Made by a program: the position numbers and the translations under genes. This document shows, piece after piece, positions 48,272 to 59,437 of a stretch of DNA of 64,000 bases. The notes beneath the pieces were generated by a model, which saw only the letters and a list, made by a program, of their open reading frames with translations, searched no databases and had not been told where the DNA came from. This DNA comes from Pontederia crassipes (Eukaryota > Streptophyta > Magnoliopsida > Commelinales > Pontederiaceae): NCBI GenBank assembly GCA_030549335.1, contig CM060191.1:56617947-56681946 (forward strand), given 5' to 3'. Position 1 is the stretch's first letter; each line of letters starts with the position of its first letter.

Positions 48272-49640
48272 ATATTCATTTTTTATTTAACAAAAGTTTA
48301 AAGTTAAGCTTACTAAAGACCTTTCGAAACTACTTGGTTTTATTCAATGTTCTCTAGTATTAGAGAATTATTAGATTCAGTTTCAACATAAGCTATCTTT
48401 GATTTTTTTTAATGCTCCTATGGACTCCCTTGTCCAAAACTATCTAATACTTAACCAAGATCAAAATAAAAGCGTAAGATTGCAGTGCAAGGGATGCACA
48501 TCGTCACTTGAAGATTGTTAGATCACGAGCTTAAATTTTATTAGTGAAACATATGTATCAATTTATTTTCAATCTTTATTTTTTTTTTTTGCATTAAGTC
48601 TATAGATATTTCTTTCTAATAAAAAAAGGGAAAAACGATAACTTTAGAAATTGAATATGAAATTATAACGTTTTGAAATTTACTAAGATTAATACAGGAA
48701 TCAACCGTTCGAAATTTAGTTTTGGATTCAAGTTAGCCCTCTGGTCCATCACTATGGGACCTTTTATATGTTGTACAATATGGTAAGGGTGCCATATAAG
48801 TCCATAAATTAATTCCACAATAACATTTTTTTTAAAAATAACAATTTAAATTTATTAATTAGTAATTTAATACTTGAGTTTAATGGTTAAGAGGTATTTC
48901 ATCATCACTAAGAATTCATGATAAAGGATAAATCTATTAACTACATATTCTTTCCATCAATCATCATCATGAATTTAAAAATAGTGGTGGATGGAGGTCT
49001 GAGTTTTTTCTTTGATACTTTCGTAGTATGTTTAGATTGAGGTGAAAAAAGAATAAAGGAGAGAAAAAAAAATTCATTTATTTAAATAAAAATTTAAAAG
49101 AAGAAAATAAAAGAAAATCTCTATTTTTTTTTTCTCCTCATTTCCTTTCATTTGTATTATTTTTTTTAACCTCAAATTTGTAAAAGTTTCTTTTTTTTCT
49201 TTTTCCTTCGCCTTATTTTCTTCTCTTTTCCTCGCGAGGCCAAACATAGTGTCAGTTTCCACGGAGGAGAAAGAAAAAAATACTTTCGAAAACAAAATTG
49301 AGATCGTGAGAGCGGCGTAAAAATGTTTGACATTTGCCGCGTGCCGAAACCGAAACGTGGTGGAACAAAAGAAAATGTCTGCGGTTGAACGCGAGCGAGC
49401 CCCGCTGTTCCGGTGTGGGGCGCGGCGCCGGCCATGCGATGCGACCACCTCTCTCTCCGGAGTTCCTCTCCTCCCCGGCGTGGACCGCGCGTTGGTCCGC
49501 TGCAGCCGCTTTTTTGTGATCGGCGCCGGCCAGACACTGTAGAGTTGTCCTCACCCACGTGCGCCGACCATTCACAAAGTTGTCTTCACCCCCACGTGCC
49601 CATTTTAGATTAAATTAAAATTGCGCACGCCAACGACTCA
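48272..49640. other. Upstream region of AOS; no other gene recognised
   Basis: AT-rich DNA to about 49200, then rising GC content to the AOS promoter. Short ORFs on both strands at 49074-49613 have no recognised domain and are probably chance frames in GC-rich promoter DNA. Confidence 0.5.
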
Positions 49641-49653
49641 GCCTTTTATAAAT
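49547..49653 (+). promoter_or_regulatory. AOS promoter: two G-boxes and a TATA box
   Basis: CACGTG occurs at 49556-49561 and 49593-49598, each in a repeated context (gttgtcctcacccacgtgc and gttgtcttcacccccacgtg). TATAAAT lies at 49647-49653, about 90 bp before the ATG at 49745. G-boxes bind MYC2-type bHLH and bZIP factors, and AOS genes are known to be jasmonate-inducible; the link here is inferred. Confidence 0.65.
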
Positions 49654-49744
49654 TCCAACAAGTACTTCCGATACCAAGACAGAGCTCGCTCCTTCACCGG
49701 CCAAGACGCATTCGAGTCATTCCACCTTCTACCCCTCGCCGATC

Positions 49745-51316
49745 ATGGCGTCCGTCTCTACTTCTCTCCTGCTCAACTCTCCGGCGCCTCTCTTCTCTTC
49801 GAGGTCCTCCCGCAGAAGATCCACCGGCCATGGCCGGATCTCGATCGTCGCTTCCCTATCGGAGAAGCCGGTAACCGGGACGACGCGGACGCAGCCGTCG
49901 CCGTCGGAGCTGCCCGTACGAAAAATCCCAGGCGACTACGGCCTACCGTTCTTCGGAGCGATCAAAGACCGGCTCTCCTACTTCTACTCAGAGGGGCGAG
50001 ACGAGTTCTTCAAGTCCCGGGCGAGGCGCTACGGCTCCACCGTCTTCCGGGCCAACATGCCGCCGGGGCCCTTCCTCGCCAGCGACCCCCGTGTCATCGT
50101 CCTCCTCGACGCCGCCAGCTTCCCGGTCCTCTTCGACACGTCTCTCGTCGAGAAGCGCGACCTCTTCACCGGCACCTTCATGCCCTCCACCGAGCTCACC
50201 GGCGGCCACCGCATCCTGTCCTACCTCGACCCCTCAGAGCCCAACCACGCGCCCCTGAAGAGCCTCTTGTTCTTCCTCCTCAAGTCCCGGCGGCACGCCG
50301 TGATCCCCGAGTTCCGCCGCACCTTCGGAGAACTGTTCGATTCGATGGAGTCTGAGATCGCGAAGGACGGCAAGTCCGACTTCGGGACTGGCAACGATCG
50401 TGCGTCCTTCAGCTTCCTCAGCCGTTGCTTCTTCGACAAAGATCCGGCGTCCAGCAAGTTGGGGCTCGACGGTCCCAATCTGATCACGAAATGGGTCCTG
50501 TTTCAGCTCAGCCCTCTTCTCACTTTGGGGCTTCCGACTTACCTCGAAGATGTCCTCCTCCACTCGTTTCGGCTCCCGCCGGCGCTGGTGAAGGCAGACT
50601 ACGAGCGGCTCGCCGATTTCTTCCGGGAATCGGCTGTTCCAGTCCTGGACGAAGCAGAGCGGATGGGGCTCTCCAGGGATGAGGCGCTCCACAACATCAT
50701 CTTCGCCACCTGCTTCAACACCTTCGGCGGCATGAAGATCCTGTTCCCGGGTCTGGTCAAGTGGATCGGCCGGGCGGGGGCACGCCTCCACGGGAAGCTG
50801 GCGGAGGAGATCCGAACGGCGGTGCGCACCGTCGGCGGCGGGGAAGTAACGATGCGAGCGATGGAGGCGATGCCCCTGACGAAGTCCGCGGTGTACGAGG
50901 CCCTGCGGATCGAACCTCCGGTGCCGCTGCAGTACGGCCGGGCGAAGCGGGACATGGTGGTGGAGAGCCACGACGCGGCGTTCGAAGTACGCGCCGGCGA
51001 GATGCTCTTCGGGTACCAGCCGTTCGCGACGAAGGACCCGCGGGTGTTCGACCGGGCGGAGGAATTCGTCGCTGACCGATTCCTCGGCGAAGAAGGGAGG
51101 AAGCTGCTGAAATACGTGGTGTGGTCGAACGGGCCGGAGACCGAGTCGCCGACGACGGCGAACAAGCAGTGCGCTGGGAAAAACTTCGTGGTTATGATAG
51201 CGCGGCTGCTTGTAATCGAACTGTTCATGAGGTACGACTCTTTCGATATCGAGGTCGGCGCGTCGGCCCTCGGCTCGTCGGTAAAGATCACGTCCGTGAA
51301 AAGAGCCACCTTTTAA
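49745..51316 (+). CDS. AOS: Allene oxide synthase, chloroplastic (CYP74A)
   Basis: AOS converts 13-hydroperoxy-linolenate to an unstable allene oxide in the plastid, the first committed step toward OPDA and jasmonic acid. The single uninterrupted frame encodes 523 aa, the usual length with a transit peptide. Residues 1-40 are rich in Ser, Arg and Pro (plastid targeting). PVRKIPGDYGLPFFGAIKDR and LDPSEPNHAPLK are CYP74 hallmarks. The I-helix reads FATCFNTFGG (residues 320-329), with the Asn typical of AOS and without the monooxygenase oxygen-binding Thr motif. E385-x-x-R388 is followed by EPPVPLQYGRAK. The haem loop NKQCAGKNF places the proximal Cys at residue 476, and the protein ends with SVKITSVKRATF. 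The coding region is strongly GC-rich and intronless. The ATG at 49745 follows a TATA box; no earlier in-frame ATG extends the transit peptide. Overlapping long frames on the opposite strand are shadows. Confidence 0.97.
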   Translation: MASVSTSLLLNSPAPLFSSRSSRRRSTGHGRISIVASLSEKPVTGTTRTQPSPSELPVRKIPGDYGLPFFGAIKDRLSYFYSEGRDEFFKSRARRYGSTVFRANMPPGPFLASDPRVIVLLDAASFPVLFDTSLVEKRDLFTGTFMPSTELTGGHRILSYLDPSEPNHAPLKSLLFFLLKSRRHAVIPEFRRTFGELFDSMESEIAKDGKSDFGTGNDRASFSFLSRCFFDKDPASSKLGLDGPNLITKWVLFQLSPLLTLGLPTYLEDVLLHSFRLPPALVKADYERLADFFRESAVPVLDEAERMGLSRDEALHNIIFATCFNTFGGMKILFPGLVKWIGRAGARLHGKLAEEIRTAVRTVGGGEVTMRAMEAMPLTKSAVYEALRIEPPVPLQYGRAKRDMVVESHDAAFEVRAGEMLFGYQPFATKDPRVFDRAEEFVADRFLGEEGRKLLKYVVWSNGPETESPTTANKQCAGKNFVVMIARLLVIELFMRYDSFDIEVGASALGSSVKITSVKRATF

Positions 51317-53027
51317 GACCACAACGATCGCCCGCCGGCGGCGATGGGAGGACTAGACTAGTTGGCGATGACAGTACTTTGACCAAAATGGGAAGATTGG
51401 GTCCCGTTGATATTGATTAGTATACGAGTATTTAAATTTTTTTCTTGTATTTATTGATATATGACGGTATTAGAAAGTTTTTTAATGCGTTATATGTTAG
51501 GGCTTTTTGGGTTAAATTCAAAAGAAAATAAATAACGAACAAAGGTTGGGGGAGTTCGAGTTTAAATAAAAAAATTTACTCCTCCCTCTCTCCTGCTCTG
51601 TTCTAATTGGAGTTTGAAACTAAACTTCTCCTCATGAGGTGTAATTCGGAGTGATTTTATCGAGGTGGGATTGATGGTTTTTTTTTAATGCAAAAGAAAT
51701 TTATTGAGAATTTCACCTATACTAGATACGTGATTCGATACAATCTTATCGAATTAATTGATGTCGACGAAGAAAATAAATAAATATTGATAGTAAAAAA
51801 TCAAACTTAATTTTTTTTACTATAAATTTGTGCACTTTTTAAGAAGAAAATTGCCGGACGTACGTTTCTCCATATGTGTATATTTTAAATATATTATTCG
51901 AATTCAAAGAAAATATAATTATTGATGTCAAATCTTGTCCAAATGTGGTGACATGGGAGGCTGAATCATTGTCATGTTTATGTCTCAATCAATGGAGAAT
52001 GATTCATTTTCCTTTCATAAATAGTACATTTTCGTCTCATGAGTCGGTCGCAAGGCTCCAATAGTTGGGCCAATGGATAGATGCCAAAAACTCATCCTAG
52101 AGTTAATAAAGGATCAAATGAAGGTGGGGAAAACTAGATAGATCTTATCATAAAAAAAAATGAAAAGTGCTACTACGCCATAAATTTTTGGTACTCGTCC
52201 GGATAAATTGGATTTACTTACCAACAGGTGGTCTAGAATTTGAAGATAATTGAGCGAGTAATCCGAATTTGAACCCAACAAATGTGTCATAAAGAAAGGT
52301 GTTCTTTTAAATCGAGATAGTAAACTAATATTAAATCTGAAATGTGAATTCAAGTCAATGTAGAATATTGTGTTGTAAATTACAGCTTCCAATTGATTTA
52401 TTGAAAATTCATTTGGATCTATGTAGTAACTTATGGAGACAATGGATGTGATATTAGATATATTAAAAAAATAAATGATAATAATAATAATAATAATAAT
52501 AAGATTGAAATTCAAATCAGGAGATTATCTTTTGGGGCTCCCAACTAAAAATTAACTCGAACTTATAATTAGAAATTAAATCACAATTTAAGTTATATTA
52601 ATAACCATCTATTCCTTGCTTCTCATGTCAATTGTCAACCTCCTCCCACACGCAAGCAGTGTAACATCCGAAATGGAAAAAAAAATCCAGCAACAAAAGA
52701 AGGCCCAACTTCAAGGCAGTCCACCCTTTTTTAAAGGCAACACTTTTAAAGGCAACACTGTACGGTAATGCCCTAAAGGCATTTCCCACCCCCACTAACT
52801 CCATTCGGCAGCTGAGTAACCTACCGTCTCAGCTACATTAAACCGCTTCACTCCATTTAGCTTCTTTCCCATTTGCTGACCAGGGGATCAAAAAGAGAGG
52901 CATGTGCAAAGGAAGAAAGAAAATAAGGATTAGGGCTCGTTAAGGAAAGTATATTTGAGGCGTTCGGATTAAGGTTTTAAAAGTTACATTGATTCTTCGT
53001 ACTAAAGATTAAGGAATGTGTATTCTT
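51317..53027. other. AOS downstream region; AT-rich, no gene recognised
   Basis: It contains the AOS 3' UTR in its first few hundred bases, an (ATA)n microsatellite at about 52478-52502 and a short direct repeat (cttttaaaggcaacac) near 52728-52760. No domain-bearing ORF is seen. Confidence 0.5.
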
Positions 53028-54626
53028 TTGTCTCATGTTTTCATGATGCAAGTTAGAACTATAAATTCTCATTTAATTTGTGCATTCCCTCTTTAGGATC
53101 TACTATTTTATTGAGCTAAAATGTGTTCATTGAATGTGAGATGGAGGTGGATATTCGAACCACACGACTCAGTCTGTGGCCCGCATGAACTTTTGCCGGG
53201 CCAGCCCGAGCATGACAACTAGGTCGGCCCCAGGCCAAATCATGCCGGGCTGTCATGCTGGGCACACGGGCTCCCAGCCCGTCCCAATGCAACACGATTT
53301 TTTTAATTTTTAATTTTTATATATTATACTTCACAGTGAAAAAAGAGAGATGGTAATTAGTTTTGAACCATAAACCTCTTGTACTACAAAGGATGAGAAC
53401 AAATACAACTCCATTGATTTTATGTCAAGACTGCAGATGAATATATAATTATACTAAAATAAATGTGACCAAGGTAAAAAAAATGAATGGACTCACATTG
53501 AGAGGTCGGGTCCTCCCAAAAATTAGAATTTTTTTAATTACATATGTTAATATGTAAATTTTATGATTAAAAATTGAATATGTCCCCTTTAATATATTTA
53601 ATATGGTAATCAACATATATTCTACTTTGGTTTAGTGGTTACACACATAATATTTACCATGTGGGTTTAATTCCTAATCCCTGCACTATTTTGTATTATT
53701 TGTTTTGACACATTTTCATTTCGATTTACAAGTAAAAAAAGAATAATTCTGACATGGGTTCTGGACGAGCCCAGGCCGGATTCTGACTGGGCCTGGCTCG
53801 ACACTAAGCAAAAAAAAAAAAAAAGAAAAGAAAAGAAATCGAGCGCCCAATCGGCACGTTCTGTCTTGATCGGTCCACTTGAGCTGGCCCAAATTGTGTC
53901 GAGTTGGCCTAGTGTAAGTTTGGCATGCCACAACCCGGCTCGGCTCGGAGACTCGATTTGACTAGCCCAAACTTGGTCCGGTCTGACACCAATATCCACC
54001 ATTAATGAGAGATTAACACCTTGTTATTACCTCATGAATTGTTATCATGTTTCCTAATTAGTAGACATTGTCTTGTTAATTATGGAATAAATAGGGTAGT
54101 TAATATTGCCATCTTTATTGGTCTATAAAGGTGAAATATGAAATTCTTCTGGCACGGCCATGACATATATGGCATGACCATGATCCTCAGTGTCGTCACG
54201 TCTACTACCTTGGCGCTTAATGGCCTAAGGCTATTTTCGAACGCGGTCTGGGTTCAATCCGACACAGGCTGAGTTCTGGAGGCAAGAACTATTTTTGAAT
54301 ATTTTACTATGGATAATTGAATGCTTATTAAATCATTCATGATTATATTGTTAACAGATCAGATCTCATCATATCTTTTTTTATAGATATGACCTCATCA
54401 TATTTCTTTTATTTTGAGATTATTGATATATTATTCTATCAGATCATGATTTATTGATCTAGTAGTTTTTCTCTGATTGGGTCCTTATTTAACCTAAATA
54501 AATTGACAAAGATAGATGTGTTAGGTAAATAAAATAAAAGATGAAAATTACTGGATGTCCATGTTCTCCGATTGTTTATAAGCCCACTAGGTCATATTGT
54601 TATCGTATTGTATAGAGTAGATAATG
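53028..54626. repeat. Copy 1 of a 1.6-kb tandem duplication
   Basis: It begins ttgtctcatgttttcatgatg and ends gtagataatg; copy 2 starts 1,610 bp later. It is uninterrupted, so it preserves the pre-insertion state of both insertions found in copy 2. It contains an 855-bp GGCCC-rich segment with inverted ends and AT-rich spacer. No coding sequence is seen. Confidence 0.9.
53146..54000. mobile_element. Possible hAT-like non-autonomous element (copy 1)
   Basis: The ends are ggtggatatt and aatatccacc. Sub-terminal regions are rich in gggcc/ggccc/cgggc motifs (near 53190-53280 and 53760-53960) while the middle is AT-rich, a pattern seen in some plant hAT-like elements. No 8-bp TSD is apparent. The same segment recurs in copy 2 (54753-55607), where the inverted ends are a perfect 12-mer. 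Confidence 0.42.
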
Positions 54627-54752
54627 TGCCTCGAGATTTGTCTCATGTTTTCATGATGCAAGTTAGAACTATAATTCTGTTTCATTTGTGCATTGCCTCT
54701 TTAGGAGCTACTATTTTTATTGAGCTGAAATGTGTTCATTGGATGTGGGACG

Positions 54753-55607
54753 GAGGTGGATATTTGGACCACATAACTCAGTTTGTGGTCTGCATGAACT
54801 TTTGCAGGGCCAGCCCGAGCATGACAACTAGGTCGGCCCTGGGCAAATCGTGTCGGGCTGTCATGCTGGATACGGCCCAGCACGGGCTTGGGAGCACGAA
54901 CCCCAGCCCGCCCCAATGCAACATAATTTTTTTATTTTTTATTTTTATATATTATACTTCGCAGTGAAAAAAAGAGACGGTGATTAGTTTTGAACCATAA
55001 ACCTCTTATACTACAAAGGATGAGAACAAATACAACTCTATTGAATTTATGTCAAGATTGCAAATGAATATATAATTATACTAAAATAAATGTGACCAAG
55101 GTAAAAAAATGAAAGGACTCACATTAGGAGGTCGGGTCCTCCCAAAATTTTGATTTTTTTTAATTATATATGTTAATATGTAAATTTTATGATTAAAAAT
55201 TGAATATGGCCCCTTTAATATATTTAATATGGTACATCGACATATTTTCTACCTTGGTTTAGTGGTTACACACATAATATTTACCATGTGGGTTCAATTC
55301 CTAATCCCTGCACTATTTTGTACTATTTATTTTGACACTTTTTAATTTTGATTTACAAGTAAAAAAAAAGCATAATTCTGACATGAGTTCTGGACGAGGT
55401 CGGGCCAAATTCTGACCCCTGGCCGACACTAAGAAAAAAAAAAGAAATCGAGCGCCCAGCTGACACGATCTGTCTTGATCGGTCCGCTTGAGCTGGGCCC
55501 AAACCGTGTCAAGCTGGCCTGTTGTAAGTTTGGCATGACACAGCCTGGCTCAGAGACTCGATTTGACTGGCCCAAACTTGGTTTGGTCCGACACGAATAT
55601 CCACCTC
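54753..55607. mobile_element. Possible hAT-like non-autonomous element (copy 2)
   Basis: The ends are gaggtggatatt and aatatccacctc, perfect 12-bp inverted repeats. It is the duplicate of 53146-54000 and arose with the tandem duplication rather than by separate transposition, because flanking sequence is also shared. Confidence 0.42.
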
Positions 55608-55864
55608 TAATGGGAGATTAACACCTTGTTATTACCTCATGAATCGTTATCATGTTTCCTAATTAGTAGACATTGTCTTGTTAATTATGGAATAGATAGG
55701 GTAGGTTAATATTGCCATCTTTATTGGTCTATAAAGGTGAATTATGAAATTCTTCTAGCATGGCTGTGAGGAAAAAACCAAAGATTTCACATAGTACTTT
55801 CTTTTTGATCGAAAAATCAATCTGATTTATTTCGTACCCTTCGCTCGATGAGAAAATGGGTCAG

Positions 55865-55941
55865 ATTCATGGATCTCTCGATTCGAGAAATAAGAGGATC
55901 AAACCATTTCTTCTGACTCTTTTTCAAATTCGATAAATGTT
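55865..55941 (-). pseudogene. ycf2: ycf2 fragment (plastid origin)
   Basis: Minus-strand translation reads [20 protein letters not shown] followed by ERSMN, matching an internal segment of plastid Ycf2. About 25 codons are present with no start, and the flanking sequence changes identity on both sides. It is a non-functional insertion fragment. Confidence 0.85.
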
Positions 55942-55943
55942 CC

Positions 55944-56057
55944 GCCCAAGATATCAACTCACCACCTTCCGTAGAAATAGTTGATACAACACAACATATA
56001 GCTAACTTGACGGAACCAATTGATTTGTGTATTGAATTAGAAATCAAGAGAGATCGC
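55944..56057 (+). pseudogene. rpoA: rpoA fragment (plastid origin)
   Basis: Plus-strand translation reads [20 protein letters not shown] then [19 protein letters not shown], matching an internal part of the plastid RNA polymerase alpha subunit. It is an internal fragment without start or stop, joined directly to ycf2 sequence on the left and rRNA-spacer sequence on the right. Confidence 0.87.
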
Positions 56058-56129
56058 GGATCCCCCCGGGCCAAGTGGAGTATGCATGAAAGAGTCAGAT
56101 GCTTCTTCTATTCTTTTACCTGGCGCAGC

Positions 56130-56164
56130 TGGGCCATCCTGGAGTTGAACCAGAGACCTCGCCC
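56130..56164 (-). pseudogene. trnI-GAU: trnI-GAU 3' exon with flanking intron and spacer (plastid origin)
   Basis: Minus strand gggcgaggtctctggttc continues to ggatggccca, the 35-nt 3' exon of plastid tRNA-Ile(GAU). One T-arm base differs (caactcc for caagtcc). Intron 3' sequence (ttgattctctcccaattgg) lies to the right, to 56241; the trnI-trnA spacer lies to the left, to about 56058. The 5' exon is absent, so no functional tRNA is encoded. Confidence 0.88.
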
Positions 56165-56596
56165 GTGAAGTAAATCATCGCACCTACGATCCAACCAATT
56201 GGGAGAGAATCAATAGATTCTTTTTCGGGAGCGATTCATCGCATATGGCACGACCGTGATCCTCAGTGTCGTCAAGCTTTCTACCTTGGCGCTTAATGGC
56301 CCAAGTCTATTGTCGAACGTGGTCCGGGTTCTATCTGACACGGGGTGAGTTCTGGGGCAGGAAATCTATTTTTGAATATTTTACTATGGATAATTGAATG
56401 CTTATTATGGCTAGATGTTCCTAATCATTCATGATTATATTTTAACATATCGGATCTCATCATATATTTTTGATAGATGTAACCTTATCATATCTTTTTT
56501 ATTTGAATTTTGAGATTATTATATTAATATTCCATCAGATCATGATTTAGTCCTTATTTAACCTAAATAAATTGACAAAGACAAATGTGTTAGGTA

Positions 56597-58546
56597 TGTT
56601 GGAGCAAAGTTGTTAATCCCTGTATAATTATATTTTGATAATACAAACCTCAAAAGATTGGAGTTATATTTAAAATGTCAAAAAAGTTTAAATAGGAATG
56701 AGTCACTTCATGCACTAAACTTTCAATTAATATGTTCGCATGAGATTTATATTAAGAGGTGAATATAAAAGTTATAGATAACTTTCTTATCTTTGTAGAA
56801 AATTAAGAATCATCTCGTTGGGACAACCACATAAAACATTATGTTTAAACAAGTGAAACTTGAAATGTTCAAATTGAATTTGATATTTTTATGTACTAAA
56901 CTTGTACTTAATATTTGAGTATTCCATCATGCGATTTGGATAAAGAAATTAATATAAAAGTTATATATAATACTCTTGTATTTTCATAGAAATAAGAATC
57001 ACCTCATTTGGACAACCATATCAAAAGTTATGCCAAAAATAGTGAAGATCGACAAGTTCTATTTGAAGTTGATAATTTTATGTGCTGAACTTTCATTAAA
57101 TATTTGATTACTTTATCAACTGATTTGGGATAAAAGTGAGCATGAAAATTATAAATAAAAGTGTCTTTTCATAGAATCAAATATCATCTCATTTGGATAC
57201 TGGTATGAAAAGTTATGTATAAAAGAGTAAATATCTAAAATGTTTCTCGTTAGATTTTGGATGAATGATAAATATAAAATTGTAGAGAATTAATATTAGA
57301 CTATGATCTCGTTAGATTTTGGATGAATGATAAATATAAAATTGTAGAGAATTCTGTTATATTTCCATAGAATAAAAAATAAACTCATTTGGATGCTTGT
57401 ATGAAAAGTTATGTATAAATGAGTAAGGTCTATAAAGTTTAATTTAAAATTGACAACTTTATGCACTGAACTTTGACTGAATATTTGACTATGATCTCAT
57501 TGGATTTGGGATGGATGATGAATACAAAAGTTGTAGAGAATTTTGTTATATTTTCATAGAATTAAATATCATCTCATTTGGATAATTATGCAAAAAGTTA
57601 TATAAGAGTGCAAGTCTACCAGGTTGTCAATGACAAAACGGTCGACCGAAACATTAACGGTCGACCGTTATGGGTAAAAATGCATGAACGATTTAAAATG
57701 GAGCATCGAAACTGCTGTCGAAACAACCACTAATTACAGAGAATAAAGACATTTCTAAAATGGATGACCGAAATATTAACAGTCGACCGTTATGGAAGCA
57801 AAGACAACAACAACGGATAAAATCCTTCTACGGACTACCATCAATGGATAATTGCGCAGAAAAAACAAGCGCAATGACTAGTTACTATTCAAAACGGTCG
57901 ACCGTTATCTAAAACGATCAACCGTAGAGGTGACAGCACAACACTTTTCAAATTGATTTACAACGGCCATATTTTCAAGAGAAGCTTATAAAAGGGATTC
58001 AAAAGGCTGAAGGAAGATCATCCAAGCAAGACAAATCATTCTAAAAGCTTCCTTCAAGTTCAAGCATTTCTTTAAACCTAATCTTGCAAATCATCCATTC
58101 CTTCTTCTAGTTTCTAAGTGTAAACATTTTTTGTAAGAAGAACGAATTTGAGGGAATTCTTGTGTTTTTGTTTAGAGAGTTTGAGAACTCCTTGTAAGAA
58201 GAGATGTGCCTTACCTCTTGAGCAAAGAAGAAAGCATTATGGTGTAAAAATGGTTATTCTCTCCCTACAAGAAAAAAGAAAGCTAGTGAATTTCCGACGA
58301 TCTCGAGGTCTAGAAGTCGAAGCGGGGATGTAGGTCAAGGTGTGGCCGAATCTCATCAACAAACCACCGTACATCTCGAGTTTATCTTTCTCTCTCATTC
58401 CTACTCTATTATGCATATGATTTGATTGCTATTGTGTTGGTTTAAGAATTAACAAATCGATTTTAAGCTTTCATGATGATTTTCGTAAAATCGGTATTTC
58501 GATTTAAACACAATTCACCACCCTCTTGGTGCCATGTGATCATACA
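56597..58546 (+). mobile_element. Solo SIRE-like copia LTR, 1,950 bp, TSD aggta
   Basis: It begins TGTTGGAGCAAAG and ends gatcataca, with exact 5-bp TSD aggta (56592-56596 and 58547-58551). Copy 1 of the duplication has a single uninterrupted aggta near 54524. A TATAAAAG box is at 57987-57994; downstream sequence matches the LTR at 59438. The U3 has an internal ~66-bp duplication (57250-57350) and scattered cggtcgaccg motifs (57640-57920). Confidence 0.93.
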
Positions 58547-58649
58547 AGGTAAACAAGATAAAAGATGAAAATTACTGAATCTCCATGTTCTCCGAATATC
58601 TCTAAGTCCCCTGGGTCATATTATTATTGTATTGTATGGGTAGATAATG

Positions 58650-59437
58650 CACTTAAAGGTTTGATATGTCATCCTTTGGGAAAGCTATTGTTGTCTTGTG
58701 ATTGACCATGGTCGTCCGCAATCATAAATTATTGTTAGTGCTATTATTGGAAGACAACTTATCATGATTTGATCTCCACTGACCTACATGAGAGACAAGA
58801 GTTTTTCTTAGTTGATTGAATGCTCCTTATTGTGTTGATAATTCCAAACATTGAATTGAAATTTGAATCGAATAGAATAGAAATTGAATTGTATTGAATC
58901 ATGGTCATTATAATACTGGCGTTGACTAGCATTGCCTCCGCATCATTGAATCGAATGAAAATTATTATTGACCAATGACCATTGATATTGATATTGAATT
59001 AAAATTGTTAAACTGAATAGTGCATAAGACATCATTGATTATTGTTAATTTGTATTGATTGTTCTTTTAGATCATCTTTCCAAATCTTCCATATTGATCT
59101 ATGGCCTTATTGATTTATCAATGTATTGATGTATTATTCAATTGATCCATCCGGTGTTCTATTATTTATCATATTGTTCGCACTATCATTTGATTAAAGT
59201 TGTATTGTTGAGCACTGTTGATTATTCATTATTGTTATGGTTAGACTCTACGTATTGAGTATTTTATACACATGAATTTTTCCTTGTATTTAAATTCATG
59301 CAGGTGATATGGTGATAGAGAATGAGATGCAGATGATCAGGCTTAGTGATAGAGATATTATACAGTTTTACTAGAGTTGTCTATTTATTATTAGTCTTTC
59401 GCACTTCTAGTATTGTGGAGTTATGGACGTTCTAACT
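58650..59437. other. AT-rich intergenic DNA without recognised gene
   Basis: It is rich in attgatt and tattgaat phrases; no domain-bearing ORF and no element ends are seen. It is the target into which the copia element at 59438 inserted. Confidence 0.5.

Larger units (their letters stand above)
55770..56241. other. Nuclear plastid DNA insertion (NUPT), mosaic of at least three plastid regions
   Basis: Relative to copy 1 (near 54162), 472 bp is inserted. From left to right: about 95 bp not assigned; ycf2 sequence on the minus strand (55865-55941); rpoA on the plus strand (about 55944-56057); and trnI-GAU/trnA spacer sequence on the minus strand (about 56055-56241). These loci are not adjacent in this order or orientation in standard angiosperm plastomes, so the pieces were joined before or during insertion. 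Confidence 0.88.
54638..58649. repeat. Copy 2 of the 1.6-kb tandem duplication, interrupted twice
   Basis: It aligns with copy 1 throughout once two insertions are removed: a 472-bp plastid-derived segment (55770-56241) and a 1,950-bp solo LTR plus TSD (56597-58551). About 1.58 kb of duplicate remains, matching copy 1. Confidence 0.9.

Noticed and set aside
50234-51322. 362-codon open frame on the minus strand opposite AOS
   Set aside because: Shadow of the GC-rich AOS coding frame; no domain, and codon-position GC bias explains it.
55770-56241. A functional plastid-type gene cluster
   Set aside because: All pieces are short internal fragments without starts, and tRNA-Ile lacks its 5' exon.
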